A stretch of 64,000 nucleotides of DNA from Streptomyces olivochromogenes (GTDB lineage: Bacteria > Actinomycetota > Actinomycetes > Streptomycetales > Streptomycetaceae). The stretch spans positions 96,234-160,233 of the forward strand of contig NZ_KQ948473.1 of the NCBI RefSeq assembly GCF_001514115.1. Direction: 5' to 3'. Positions 15,801-23,156 of this stretch are shown here, in pieces. The translations under genes were made by a program, and so were the position numbers. The notes beneath the pieces are model-generated. The model was not told the DNA's origin. It did not search any database and saw only the letters and a program-made list of their open reading frames with translations. The number at the start of each line of letters is the position of its first letter. Within the stretch, counting starts at the first letter, position 1.

Positions 15801-18465
15801 CGGCAGCCCGCCGTTCGCGTACCTCCGTCGGGGGCTCGTGGTAGCGGCGGCGCAGGACGTCCAGCTGCTCCAGGCCCGCCCGCATCTCCTCCGGCGGCAG
15901 TCCGAAGTCGACCAGGGCGGCGATCTCGTCGACGCCCGCGGCCCGCAGCGCGTCGACGGTGGCCGCGCAGGTGTCCGGGGAGCCGATGAGGGCCCGTTGG
16001 TCGCAGTAGCGGTCGTAGGCGCGGTCGAAGAGGTAGGCGAGGTCGGCCTCGCTCGCGTCGGCCACGTTCTCGGGGCGGCCGCCGAGGGCGCTCGCGGCGG
16101 AACGCATCTGGAGGGAGGAGCGCAGGTAGCGGCTCATCGGTTCGCGCGCGGCGGCCCGGGCGGCGGCGTGGTCCTCGGCGAGGTGGGTGTGGAGCAGGAG
16201 GGTGACGCGGCCCGCGTCGGGGTCGAGGCCGCTCTCGGCGCGCAGCCGGCGGTAGTGGCGGATGTTCGCCGCGAGCTGCTCGACCGTCTGGTTCATGAGG
16301 TTGGTGACGATCCCGAGGTCGCGGCGGGCCGCCTCCTCGTACGAGGCACGCCGCCCGGACGTCGCCAGATACATCGGCGGCAGCTCCTGCACGGGCCGCG
16401 GATGCAGGCGTACGTCGATGGGGTGCCCTTCGCCGGTACGGCGCGCGACGCTCTCGCCCCGCCACAGCCGCCGTACGTCCTCCAGGTGCTGGAAGGCGAT
16501 CTCGGTGCGGTCGGTGAAGCGGTCGGGGTGCAGGGCGAAGTCGCTCGCGTGCCAGCCGCTGGCGCAGCCGATGCCGACCCGGCCGCCGGAGAGGTTGTCG
16601 GCCACGGCCCACTCCTCGGCGATCCGCACGGGGTCGTGCAGCGGGAGGACCACCGAGCCCGCGTGCAGACGGATGCGGCGGGTCTCCCGGGCGAGCGCGG
16701 CGGCCAGGACGGACGGGTTGGGGAAGAGGCCGCCGAAGGAGTGGAAGTGGCGTTCGGGAAGCCAGAGCGTGCTGAAGTCGTGGGTGTCGGCGAAGCGTGC
16801 GGTCTCTATCAGCCGTTCGTAGGCCTGGGCGCTGTCCTCGCCGTCGGGGTGGTCGCCGAAGAAGTAGACGCCGAAGTCGGGGGCGGGGCGTTCGGCGGCC
16901 TCGCCGCGGCTGTGACGTCGACTGCGCCGGGCCGTCGTCGGGAAGTGGCCGCCCGCGCGCAGCTCCCGCAGTGAGTCCTTCACCGCGTCCGTGATCCGTT
17001 CGACGTCGGTGTCGGTGTGCGCGGTGGAGAGGTAGAAGGAACGCCACTCCCAGACGTAGATCCCGCGCAGGAGGAGGTGGTGGTAGAGCAGGTCCATGTC
17101 GGCGCGGTGGGTGAAGCGGAACATGGACCCGAAGTGGGCCGTTTCCAGGGGGAATTCCTCTGCGCGGAAGAAGTCGTCGAGGTCGGCGGCGAGCGCGTCG
17201 GTGCGGGCGTTCAGCGTCTGCTGGAGCCCCGGGCCCTGCTCCTTGAGGTGGGTGAGGACAGCGCGGGCGGCGGCCATCGACAGGGGGTGCTGGATGTACG
17301 TACCGCCGAAGAAGGTCGTGTCGCGCGTCGGACGGCTGTCGTCGCCGTACCGCCAGAAGCCGCCGTCGATGCCGTCCATGAGGTCGGCGCGGCCCGCGAT
17401 CGCGCCGATGGGGTGACCACTGCCGAGGGCCTTGCCGTAGGTGGCGAGGTCGGGGACGACGCCGTAGTGGTGCTGGGCGCCGCGGGGGTGGGGGCGCAGG
17501 CCGGTGAGCATCTCGTCGAAGAGGAGGACGATGGCGCGCCGGGCGGTCAGCTCCCGCAGCGCGCGCAGGAAGCCGACGGGGCGCAGGGCGGGGTTGCGGC
17601 ACTGGACCGGTTCGACGAGGACCGCGGCGATCGTGTCGCCGAGTTCGTCGATGACGTCCAGGCTCTCCTGGCTGCCGTATTCGAGGACGAGGAGTTCGGA
17701 CACCGCGCTCGCCGGGATGCCGCGCGAGACGGGGACGGCGTGGCGGCCGTCGGGTCCCGGGCGGCCGAGGACCGAGTCGATGTGGCCGTGGTAGGAGCCG
17801 CGGAACATGACCACGCGGTCGCGTCCGGTGGCCGCGCGGGCGAGCCGTAGGGCGGCGGAGTTGGCCTCGGTGCCGGAGTTCGCGAACGCCACCCGCTCCA
17901 TGCCGGTGAGCTCCGCGAGCAGTTCGGCGGCCACGCCCGTGTCCTCGGAGCGCGGTCCGAGGCGCAGTCCGTCGGCGAGGTGCCGGCGGACGGCCTCCGT
18001 CACCGGGGCGGGCTCGTGGCCGAGCAGCAGCGCGCCGAAGCCCATGGTGATGTCGGTGTAGTCGTTGCCGTCGACGTCCGTCAGCCGGGCGCCGTGCGCC
18101 GAGCGGGCCGCGATCGGGTACTGCATCTCCTTCGTCGCCCGCCGGAAGCCGACCACGGCCCGGCTGTCCGCCAGCACCGTTCGGTGCCGCTGCGCCAGCT
18201 CCTTCGACGCCCGGGTCCGCTCGGTGAAGCGGCGGACCAGGTCGTCGGCGTGGGCCCGCTGGGCCTGGCTCGCGCCGGTGCCGGACATGCCGGAGTCAGG
18301 GGGGAGGGTGACGTGGGGGCCGTGGTGGAGGGGTGGCCCGGCGGGCGGCTCGGTGCGGTGGCGGGCCGCCGTCAGGAGTTCGTCGAGCCGTCCGGAGACG
18401 GCGACGGTCCGGGCGACCGCCTCGGCGCTCGCCTGCGACTCGGGGCTGGTCCGCACCGTGGTCAT
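12871..18465 (-). CDS. Hybrid synthase: aminotransferase-luciferase-like monooxygenase-C-PCP-C
   Basis: 1864 residues. Domains read in order: class III PLP aminotransferase (about 100-505; FDEM 316-319, PLP lysine Lys345 in YGKALGSG); luciferase-like flavin monooxygenase of the secondary-metabolism type (about 529-875; FGVYFFGDHP, LWLPERHFHSFGG); condensation C1 (about 885-1300; HHLVTDG 1021-1027); PCP (FFELGGNSIGA, Ser1356); condensation C2 (about 1405-1850; HHICVDG 1552-1558). No A domain lies between C1 and the PCP. Expected chemistry: beta-amination of a beta-ketoacyl-ACP, alpha-hydroxylation, then amide bond formation. ATG at 18465 overlaps the PKS stop (ATGA) and has GGAGG nine bases upstream. 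The reading frame stays open far upstream over the PKS gene, but that part has no protein-like content. Confidence 0.92.
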   Translation of the reverse strand: MTTVRTSPESQASAEAVARTVAVSGRLDELLTAARHRTEPPAGPPLHHGPHVTLPPDSGMSGTGASQAQRAHADDLVRRFTERTRASKELAQRHRTVLADSRAVVGFRRATKEMQYPIAARSAHGARLTDVDGNDYTDITMGFGALLLGHEPAPVTEAVRRHLADGLRLGPRSEDTGVAAELLAELTGMERVAFANSGTEANSAALRLARAATGRDRVVMFRGSYHGHIDSVLGRPGPDGRHAVPVSRGIPASAVSELLVLEYGSQESLDVIDELGDTIAAVLVEPVQCRNPALRPVGFLRALRELTARRAIVLLFDEMLTGLRPHPRGAQHHYGVVPDLATYGKALGSGHPIGAIAGRADLMDGIDGGFWRYGDDSRPTRDTTFFGGTYIQHPLSMAAARAVLTHLKEQGPGLQQTLNARTDALAADLDDFFRAEEFPLETAHFGSMFRFTHRADMDLLYHHLLLRGIYVWEWRSFYLSTAHTDTDVERITDAVKDSLRELRAGGHFPTTARRSRRHSRGEAAERPAPDFGVYFFGDHPDGEDSAQAYERLIETARFADTHDFSTLWLPERHFHSFGGLFPNPSVLAAALARETRRIRLHAGSVVLPLHDPVRIAEEWAVADNLSGGRVGIGCASGWHASDFALHPDRFTDRTEIAFQHLEDVRRLWRGESVARRTGEGHPIDVRLHPRPVQELPPMYLATSGRRASYEEAARRDLGIVTNLMNQTVEQLAANIRHYRRLRAESGLDPDAGRVTLLLHTHLAEDHAAARAAAREPMSRYLRSSLQMRSAASALGGRPENVADASEADLAYLFDRAYDRYCDQRALIGSPDTCAATVDALRAAGVDEIAALVDFGLPPEEMRAGLEQLDVLRRRYHEPPTEVRERRAAATPAQRRLWLAATLIANPAAYNEIQGVRLRGPLDVEALRTAVDGLVRRHDGLRTAFVAGGDGVFQVVREGRGRDRGCPALIVDDVRGRDADEVIRAALREESTRAYDLATGPLFTPRLLRLTDDDHALILGMHHLVTDGHSAGLVAADLGEFYRAASEGRAPRFERAAGSTLDTIAATGTADDLDWWRAHLGDGPGAPALPTDRPRTRTVAGRGGAVGLRLGPQRTGRLREWSGRQGVTLFATLLTAWRIVLRQYAGQDDFVIGSTFGRRTPETRDTVGFHVSLLPLRGTLTDGTTLTDAVRATRDTLFAADARQHVDLDGLSAARHPDPGNPRPLVTVSADLDTAPLTALALPGLRATPLDGGTESAPLELALMATRLPDEDLDLRLRYDADLFDEATARGYLDRLESVLTSMTAGAAETVGDLTPGSVTPGTPDGVHRLRTLWQHTLGPVGDLTPDANFFELGGNSIGAIRLVNRVRDSFGVEYPLADFFADATLGAMTARLAPPRGVTVVDTAPVSDQQARMIAGVLSMPRPEVWNIPTRIRFTGPLDVAALRTAVAGLLDRHHGLRCRFVPAEGQSEPSYGTDDGTGWRQEVLDVPPPALPVEDLTGIAAESERLACADELCREAAATPITVTGDALPVLPVLRLLRVAPDRWTLMFVVHHICVDGWSLSLLLGELAALYTAAAAGRPHGLPEPAAQCTDYARWQREHADPAEEARRTAYWTRYLEGIPAAVEIPGDRARPAVPSGHGDTLRGTASGELRRAVEELAAARHTTPFGVAATALGVLVARRSGVRDIAMGTPYAHRERSAFESMVALTSTGVVVRVTPDPDETRGDLVERTGAGALEATAHVLPTARIVRALRESGARAVPERFPMTIAFQNSLDTDIEIPGLDVEVDDLAPPVSRGDLSFGLAPRRDPAKGYRTFLEYSADLWDPATAQELLDDWQAVLAELCTRPDAPVASLLNPLQPLRKA

Positions 18466-21400
18466 CCCTCGACCTCCTTGCGGCCCTCGGCGAGCAGGGC
18501 CACGGCCTCGGAGAGCTGACCGAGCATCCTGGTCTGGGTCTCGGCGAGTTGGCGTATCTGACGGGCGAGTTCCTCGACCTCGGCACGGGTGGCGTACACG
18601 GGCTCCTCGTCGGGGGTGACGTGCACGGGCTCGTCGTCGGGGGTGACATGCGCGGGCCCGTCGTCCGGGGTGACGTCCGCGGCGGCCGGGACCGCCCCCC
18701 GTCCCGTCCGCTCCGCGATCAACCGGGCCGCGAGCCGTGGGGTCCCCGCCTCCTCCAGGATCTCCCGCATTCCGATCTCCACCCCGAACTCGGCCTCCAA
18801 CTGCCGTACCATACCGATGAGTTGAAGCGAGTCCGCGCCGAGCCCCACGAACGTCCGCTCCGCCGTGATCTCCTCCGGCGTGTATCCGAGATGACGGGCG
18901 CTGAGCGCCAGCACCCTTTCCAGTACGGCCTGTTCGGTCATGCCGTCCTCCGTCCTGCGGTCGTCGGCCAAGGGGGTGGGCGGCGGTCCTGTCCAGTACG
19001 ACCGGTGCTGGAAGGGATACGGCGGCAGCGGGATCCGGCGGGCGTCGCTGCCGTCGAGCAGGGCCGCCCAGTCGAGCCGGTGGCCCGCGCAGTGCAGTCG
19101 GGCCACCGCCGCCCAGAGGGTGCCGAGGCCACGGTCGCCGCGGCGCTGGGTGGGGACGGCGGCGGTGTCCGGCCGGGCACGCCGGACGAGCCCGGTGAGG
19201 GGCGCGTCGGGGCCGATCTCCAGATGGACCGGCCGCCCGGGTGTCCGCTCCAGCGTGCGCAGTACGGCGGCGAAGTCCACCGGCCGCCGGGTCCCCCGTA
19301 CGAGGTGGTCGGCGTCCGGCAGCCAGCCCACCGGGTGCCGGACCCCGTCGAGGCCGCTCACGAACTCGGTCCTGGTGGGCCGCAGCCGTACCTTTCCGCA
19401 GGCGTCCCGGAAGTCCGCCAGGACGGGGTCGAGCAGGGCGGTGTGGAACGCGCGGTCCACCGGCAGGGGCTCCGCGGGCGTGCCGCGTTCCGCGAGCCGG
19501 GCGCGGGCGGCGGCCACCGCCTCGGGCGGTCCGCCCACGACGTACTGCCCGGGCCCGTTGACCACGGCGAGTTCGAGGCCGTCGACATCCGTGACCAGCC
19601 TCCGTACGACGTCCTCGGCGGCGAACACCGCGAGCATGCCCCCGGCCGGGGTGCCGTCGCGCATCAGCCGCCCCCGCCTGCAGACCAGCCGCAGTCCGTC
19701 CTCCAGCGTCAGCGCCCCGGCCACGCACAGGGCCGCGTACTCCCCGGCGCTGTGCCCGGCCACCGCGACCGGTTCGACGCCGAACCGCCGCCACAGCCGC
19801 GCCTGCGCGACCTGCAGGGCGAAGAGCGCGGGCTGCGCGAAGGCGGTGTCCCAGACCCGCACTCCTTCCGGGTCCCGGGCCCGCGCCCCCTCCGCAGGAC
19901 CGCCGTCGGCGCCGCCCAGCAACCGGTCGAGGAACCCCTCCTCCCCCGTCTCGTCCCGGTGGATCCCCGCGCACTCCTCCAACGTGCGGGCCACCACCGG
20001 GAACCGCCGGGCGAGCGCGGCGCCCATCCCGTCGTACCCGCTGCCCTGGCCGGTGAAGAGGAACACCGGTCCACCGCCCGCCTCCGCCCCGGCGACGCCG
20101 TGCGTGTACGCCCCCGCCTCGCCCCGTACGAAGGCGTCCAGCGCCGTAGCCGTGTCGTCGACCGCGGCGGTGACCACCAGTCGGTGTTCCAGGTGCCGTC
20201 GCCCGAGCGCGGTGCTGAGGAGCAGGTCGGCGGGGTCGGTCCCGGGGTGTTCGGTGAGGTGGTCGCGGAAGGCCCGCGCGGAGGCGAGGAGCGCCTCGGG
20301 GGTGTGGCCGGACAGCGGCAGCAGTGCGGGGGCCGGACCGCGGTCCGACGCGTGGGGGGCCGGGGGCGGCGCCTCCTCCAGGATCACGTGGGCGTTCGTC
20401 CCGCCCATCCCGATGGAGTGCACCCCGGCCCGGCGCGGGCGGCCCTCCTCGGCGGGCCAGGGCAGGGCGCGGGTGGGCAGGACGAAGGGGCTCCCGGCCA
20501 CGTCCAGGGCCGGGTTGGGGCGGGTGTGGTTCACCAGCGGCGGTATCTCCCCGTGGCGCAGCACCAGCACCGCCTTGATCAGCCCCGCAAGGCCGGCCGC
20601 GCTGTCCAGGTGGCCGATCGCCGACTTCGTGGAGCCCAGCGCGCAGAAGCCGGTGCGGTCGGTGTGCAGCCGGAACGCCTCGGTGAGGGCGGCGAACTCG
20701 ATCGGGTCGCCCTTGAGCGTGCCGGTGCCGTGCGCCTCCAGGTAGCCGATGGAGTCGGCGGGCACCCCGGCCGCGCGCATTGCGCCGAGCACGGCGTCGC
20801 GCTGGCCGGTGGAGCCCGGCGCGGCGAACCCGGCCCGGTCGGCGCCGTCGTTGGTGACGGCGGACCCGGCGATCACCGCGTACACGGTGTCGCCGTCGGC
20901 GAGCGCCCTCTCCAGCGGTTTGAGGACGACGGCGGCGACGCCGTTGCCGCCGACGGTGCCGTCCGCGTCGGCGTCGAAGGCGCGCACGGTCCCGGAGCGC
21001 GAGATCGTCGAGCCGCGTACGTGCCGGTGCCCGGTGACCTGGGGCACGTGCAGGGCGGCCGAGGCGACGACCATGAGGTCCGCGTCTGCGAAGTGCAGGG
21101 CCTGGCAGGCGAGATGGACGGACACCAGGGAGGACGAGCAGGCCGTGGCCACGTTCAGGGCCGGGCCCGTCAGTCCGAGCCGGTGGGCCGCCCGAGGGGC
21201 CGCGAAGTCGGGGTAGTTGCCGACCTGCGCCTGCTTCTGTCGCTGCCAGTCCCCCGAACCCGCCTCCTCCCGAAGGTTGTTGGCGAGGTAGCTGTGCAGG
21301 GAGTGGAGCCGGTAGCCGGTGCTCCCGCACACCCCGATCCGCACCCCGGCGCGCGGCTGCGCGTACCCCGCGTCCTCCAGGGCGTGGTGGGCGCACTCCA

Positions 21401-21671
21401 GGAAGAGCCGTTGCTGCGGATCGGTGACCGCGGCCTCGCGGGCGCTCATCCCGAAGAAGGCCGCGTCGAAGCCGTCGATGCCGGGCAGCGGAGCGCTCGC
21501 GGCCACGAAGTCGGGCGCGCCGTACTCCTCGGGGGCGAACCCGGCCGCCGCCAGCTCGGCGTCGGTGAACCGCCGTACGTGCGTCACGCCCGCCCGGATG
21601 TCCCGCCAGTACCCGTCGGGGGTGTCAGCTCCCGGAAATCTCAGCGCCATCCCGACGACTGCCGTACGCAC
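18462..21671 (-). CDS. Type I PKS, single module KS-AT-ACP
   Basis: 1069 residues. KS (1-430) with Cys178 in TACSSSL, His314 in EAHGTGT and His354 in STKSAIGH; AT (about 535-830) with GQGSGYDGMG, Ser641 in GHSAGEY and RAFH in place of HAFH, which points to malonyl-CoA; ACP (about 900-985) with GLGADSLQL. There is no KR, DH or ER, so the product stays a beta-ketoacyl-ACP, the substrate for the aminotransferase. The C-terminus has three near-repeats of VTPDD(G/E)P(A/V)H and then a heptad-like helix (VEELARQIRQLAETQTRMLG), probably a docking element. GTG at 21671 has AAGGAGGG eight bases upstream and overlaps the MFS gene end by 47 bp. Confidence 0.93.
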   Translation of the reverse strand: MRTAVVGMALRFPGADTPDGYWRDIRAGVTHVRRFTDAELAAAGFAPEEYGAPDFVAASAPLPGIDGFDAAFFGMSAREAAVTDPQQRLFLECAHHALEDAGYAQPRAGVRIGVCGSTGYRLHSLHSYLANNLREEAGSGDWQRQKQAQVGNYPDFAAPRAAHRLGLTGPALNVATACSSSLVSVHLACQALHFADADLMVVASAALHVPQVTGHRHVRGSTISRSGTVRAFDADADGTVGGNGVAAVVLKPLERALADGDTVYAVIAGSAVTNDGADRAGFAAPGSTGQRDAVLGAMRAAGVPADSIGYLEAHGTGTLKGDPIEFAALTEAFRLHTDRTGFCALGSTKSAIGHLDSAAGLAGLIKAVLVLRHGEIPPLVNHTRPNPALDVAGSPFVLPTRALPWPAEEGRPRRAGVHSIGMGGTNAHVILEEAPPPAPHASDRGPAPALLPLSGHTPEALLASARAFRDHLTEHPGTDPADLLLSTALGRRHLEHRLVVTAAVDDTATALDAFVRGEAGAYTHGVAGAEAGGGPVFLFTGQGSGYDGMGAALARRFPVVARTLEECAGIHRDETGEEGFLDRLLGGADGGPAEGARARDPEGVRVWDTAFAQPALFALQVAQARLWRRFGVEPVAVAGHSAGEYAALCVAGALTLEDGLRLVCRRGRLMRDGTPAGGMLAVFAAEDVVRRLVTDVDGLELAVVNGPGQYVVGGPPEAVAAARARLAERGTPAEPLPVDRAFHTALLDPVLADFRDACGKVRLRPTRTEFVSGLDGVRHPVGWLPDADHLVRGTRRPVDFAAVLRTLERTPGRPVHLEIGPDAPLTGLVRRARPDTAAVPTQRRGDRGLGTLWAAVARLHCAGHRLDWAALLDGSDARRIPLPPYPFQHRSYWTGPPPTPLADDRRTEDGMTEQAVLERVLALSARHLGYTPEEITAERTFVGLGADSLQLIGMVRQLEAEFGVEIGMREILEEAGTPRLAARLIAERTGRGAVPAAADVTPDDGPAHVTPDDEPVHVTPDEEPVYATRAEVEELARQIRQLAETQTRMLGQLSEAVALLAEGRKEVEG

Positions 21672-22893
21672 CGCTCGTTCCCTCCTTGCCCGCGCCGTGG
21701 ACCGCGTACAACCGGAGCAGGTAGATCCCCGCGACCACGATGGCGAGGCCGTGCGACCAGGCCACGACGGTGAACGCGGAGAACGATTCGAGGGCCGCCG
21801 ACACACCGATCATGCCGATCCCGAAGCCGAGGTTCTCGACCGTCGCCGTGAGCCCGAAGGCGTGGCCGCGCAGGGTCTCCGGCAGGGTCTGCAGATGCGA
21901 GGTGTACGACACCTCGGTGAGCCCGTCCGCGGCACCCGCGACGAGGGCGATCAGCACGGTCGCCGCCATCGGGAACCCGGCGAAGCCGAGGATGAACGCG
22001 GAGGACATGACGATGGTGCCGAGGCCGAAGCCGAGCGCGCCGACGGCCCGTCCCGAGCGTTTGGCCCAGCGTTGGATGACCTGTTGTGCCAGGACGTTGC
22101 CCAGCGCCCAGAACAGCCAGAAGCGGCTGACGAACGCGGCCGGGTCGTCCGGGTGGAGCGTGCTGGAGTAGACGGGCAGGGCCGCGTTGTGCGAGGAGGA
22201 GCCTAGGGCGTCGACGGTGCGCAGGCACATCATGAGGCCGAGGGCGGGCACGGTGGCCAGTGCCGTCATCGCGGCCCACACGCCGCGCTTCTCGCGGGGT
22301 TCGTCGGGCGCCCGCGGGGGCTCGGGGGCGCGTTCGATGCCCGGCAGCCACGCGACGGCCGCCGCGCACACCAGGAAGCTCGCCGCGTCCACCATGAACG
22401 CGGCGGTGAAGCCGAGCCAGGGCACCACCACACCGGACGAGGCGAACCCGGCGACCATCGCCAGCGAACGGCCGCCGACCATCAGTGAGTTGGCCCAGGC
22501 ACGCCGGTCCGCGCCGACCAGGTCGGGGATGGAGCTGCGCAGCGCGACCATGAACACGGTGCTGCACGCCCCGACGGCCGCGGACACCGTGAACAGCACG
22601 CCGGTCCGCAGTCCCCCGTCCGGCGTCACTACCAGCAGGAACATGACAACGGCTTGGGCGATATTGGCCCACAGCATGACCGGCTTGACCCCGAACCGGG
22701 CCTGCACGCGCCCCGCGACCGTCCCCGCCAGGAACCCCGCGCCCAGCCGCACCGCCATGAACAGTCCGATGGCGAGGGCGCTGTGGGTGGTGGCGTAGAC
22801 GAACAGGTTGAGCGCCACCATGTTGAGAAAGGTGCCGTACGAGGAGACGGAGTAGCCGGCGACCAGGACGCGGTAGCGCCCCTCGGCCGTCAC
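21625..22893 (-). CDS. MFS transporter, probable product exporter
   Basis: About 422 residues with repeated hydrophobic segments of the major facilitator type and the loop-2/3 motif GTVAGRVQARFG. The start is the GTG at 22893, because it overlaps the stop of a 34-codon ORF (GTGA); an upstream ATG at 22947 gives a longer but poorly supported N-terminus. The 3' end runs 47 bp into the PKS gene, so it belongs to the operon. Export of the cluster product is the natural role; drug specificity cannot be predicted. Confidence 0.85.
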   Translation of the reverse strand: MTAEGRYRVLVAGYSVSSYGTFLNMVALNLFVYATTHSALAIGLFMAVRLGAGFLAGTVAGRVQARFGVKPVMLWANIAQAVVMFLLVVTPDGGLRTGVLFTVSAAVGACSTVFMVALRSSIPDLVGADRRAWANSLMVGGRSLAMVAGFASSGVVVPWLGFTAAFMVDAASFLVCAAAVAWLPGIERAPEPPRAPDEPREKRGVWAAMTALATVPALGLMMCLRTVDALGSSSHNAALPVYSSTLHPDDPAAFVSRFWLFWALGNVLAQQVIQRWAKRSGRAVGALGFGLGTIVMSSAFILGFAGFPMAATVLIALVAGAADGLTEVSYTSHLQTLPETLRGHAFGLTATVENLGFGIGMIGVSAALESFSAFTVVAWSHGLAIVVAGIYLLRLYAVHGAGKEGTSGAYGSRRDGAEISGS

Positions 22894-22994
22894 CGGTGCC
22901 GCGCCACGAGCCGTCCCGGGACCACCGCCCGCCCCCGTCCGCCGCATGGCGGTGCGGCATCGGCGATGTTCACGACCCGGATCAGGTGACGCAT
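22890..22994 (-). CDS. 34-codon ORF translationally coupled to the MFS gene
   Basis: Starts with ATG at 22994 preceded by GAGGAAAGAGGG, the best ribosome site in this gap, and stops in a GTGA overlap with the exporter start at 22893. The peptide begins MRHLIRVVNIADAAPPCGG and is Arg-rich afterwards, with one Cys and no membrane segment. No family is recognised. It may be a leader peptide that sets translation of the exporter, or a small protein in its own right. The alternative is that translation continues in the MFS frame from 22947 and the ORF is accidental. Confidence 0.5.
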   Translation of the reverse strand: MRHLIRVVNIADAAPPCGGRGRAVVPGRLVARHR

Positions 22995-23156
22995 GTTCCC
23001 TCTTTCCTCGGCGCGGGCGGCACAGGTGTCCGGGGGCATCCTCCCCAGGTGGGGTGCAGGGGATTCCTCTGCCCCGGGACTCCCTGAGACGGGACGTCCG
23101 CCGGACCGCCGAAAGTTCCGGCCGGCGGGCGCCCGCGCGAAAAGCGCGCCCGGAAC
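22995..23156 (-). other. Structured gap between ligase and exporter genes
   Basis: 162 bases without a gene. Short hairpins are possible on the transcribed strand: CGCGC-GAAAA-GCGCG type near 23133-23155, and GGGGCAGAGGAATCCCC near 23061-23077. No known riboswitch class is recognised. It could hold a promoter or attenuator for the downstream genes. Confidence 0.35.

Noticed and set aside
14441..17602. Arg/Pro-rich minus-strand frame of over 1000 codons inside the hybrid synthase
   Set aside because: Frame-shifted shadow of the synthase; no start or domain evidence.
18466..21396. Very long open frame upstream of the hybrid synthase on the minus strand
   Set aside because: It is the out-of-frame shadow of the KS-AT-ACP gene: Arg/Pro/Gly-rich, with no domains, and the ATG at 18465 has a good ribosome site.
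22995..23156. Riboswitch in the ligase-exporter gap
   Set aside because: Hairpins can be drawn, but no conserved motif of a known class is visible.
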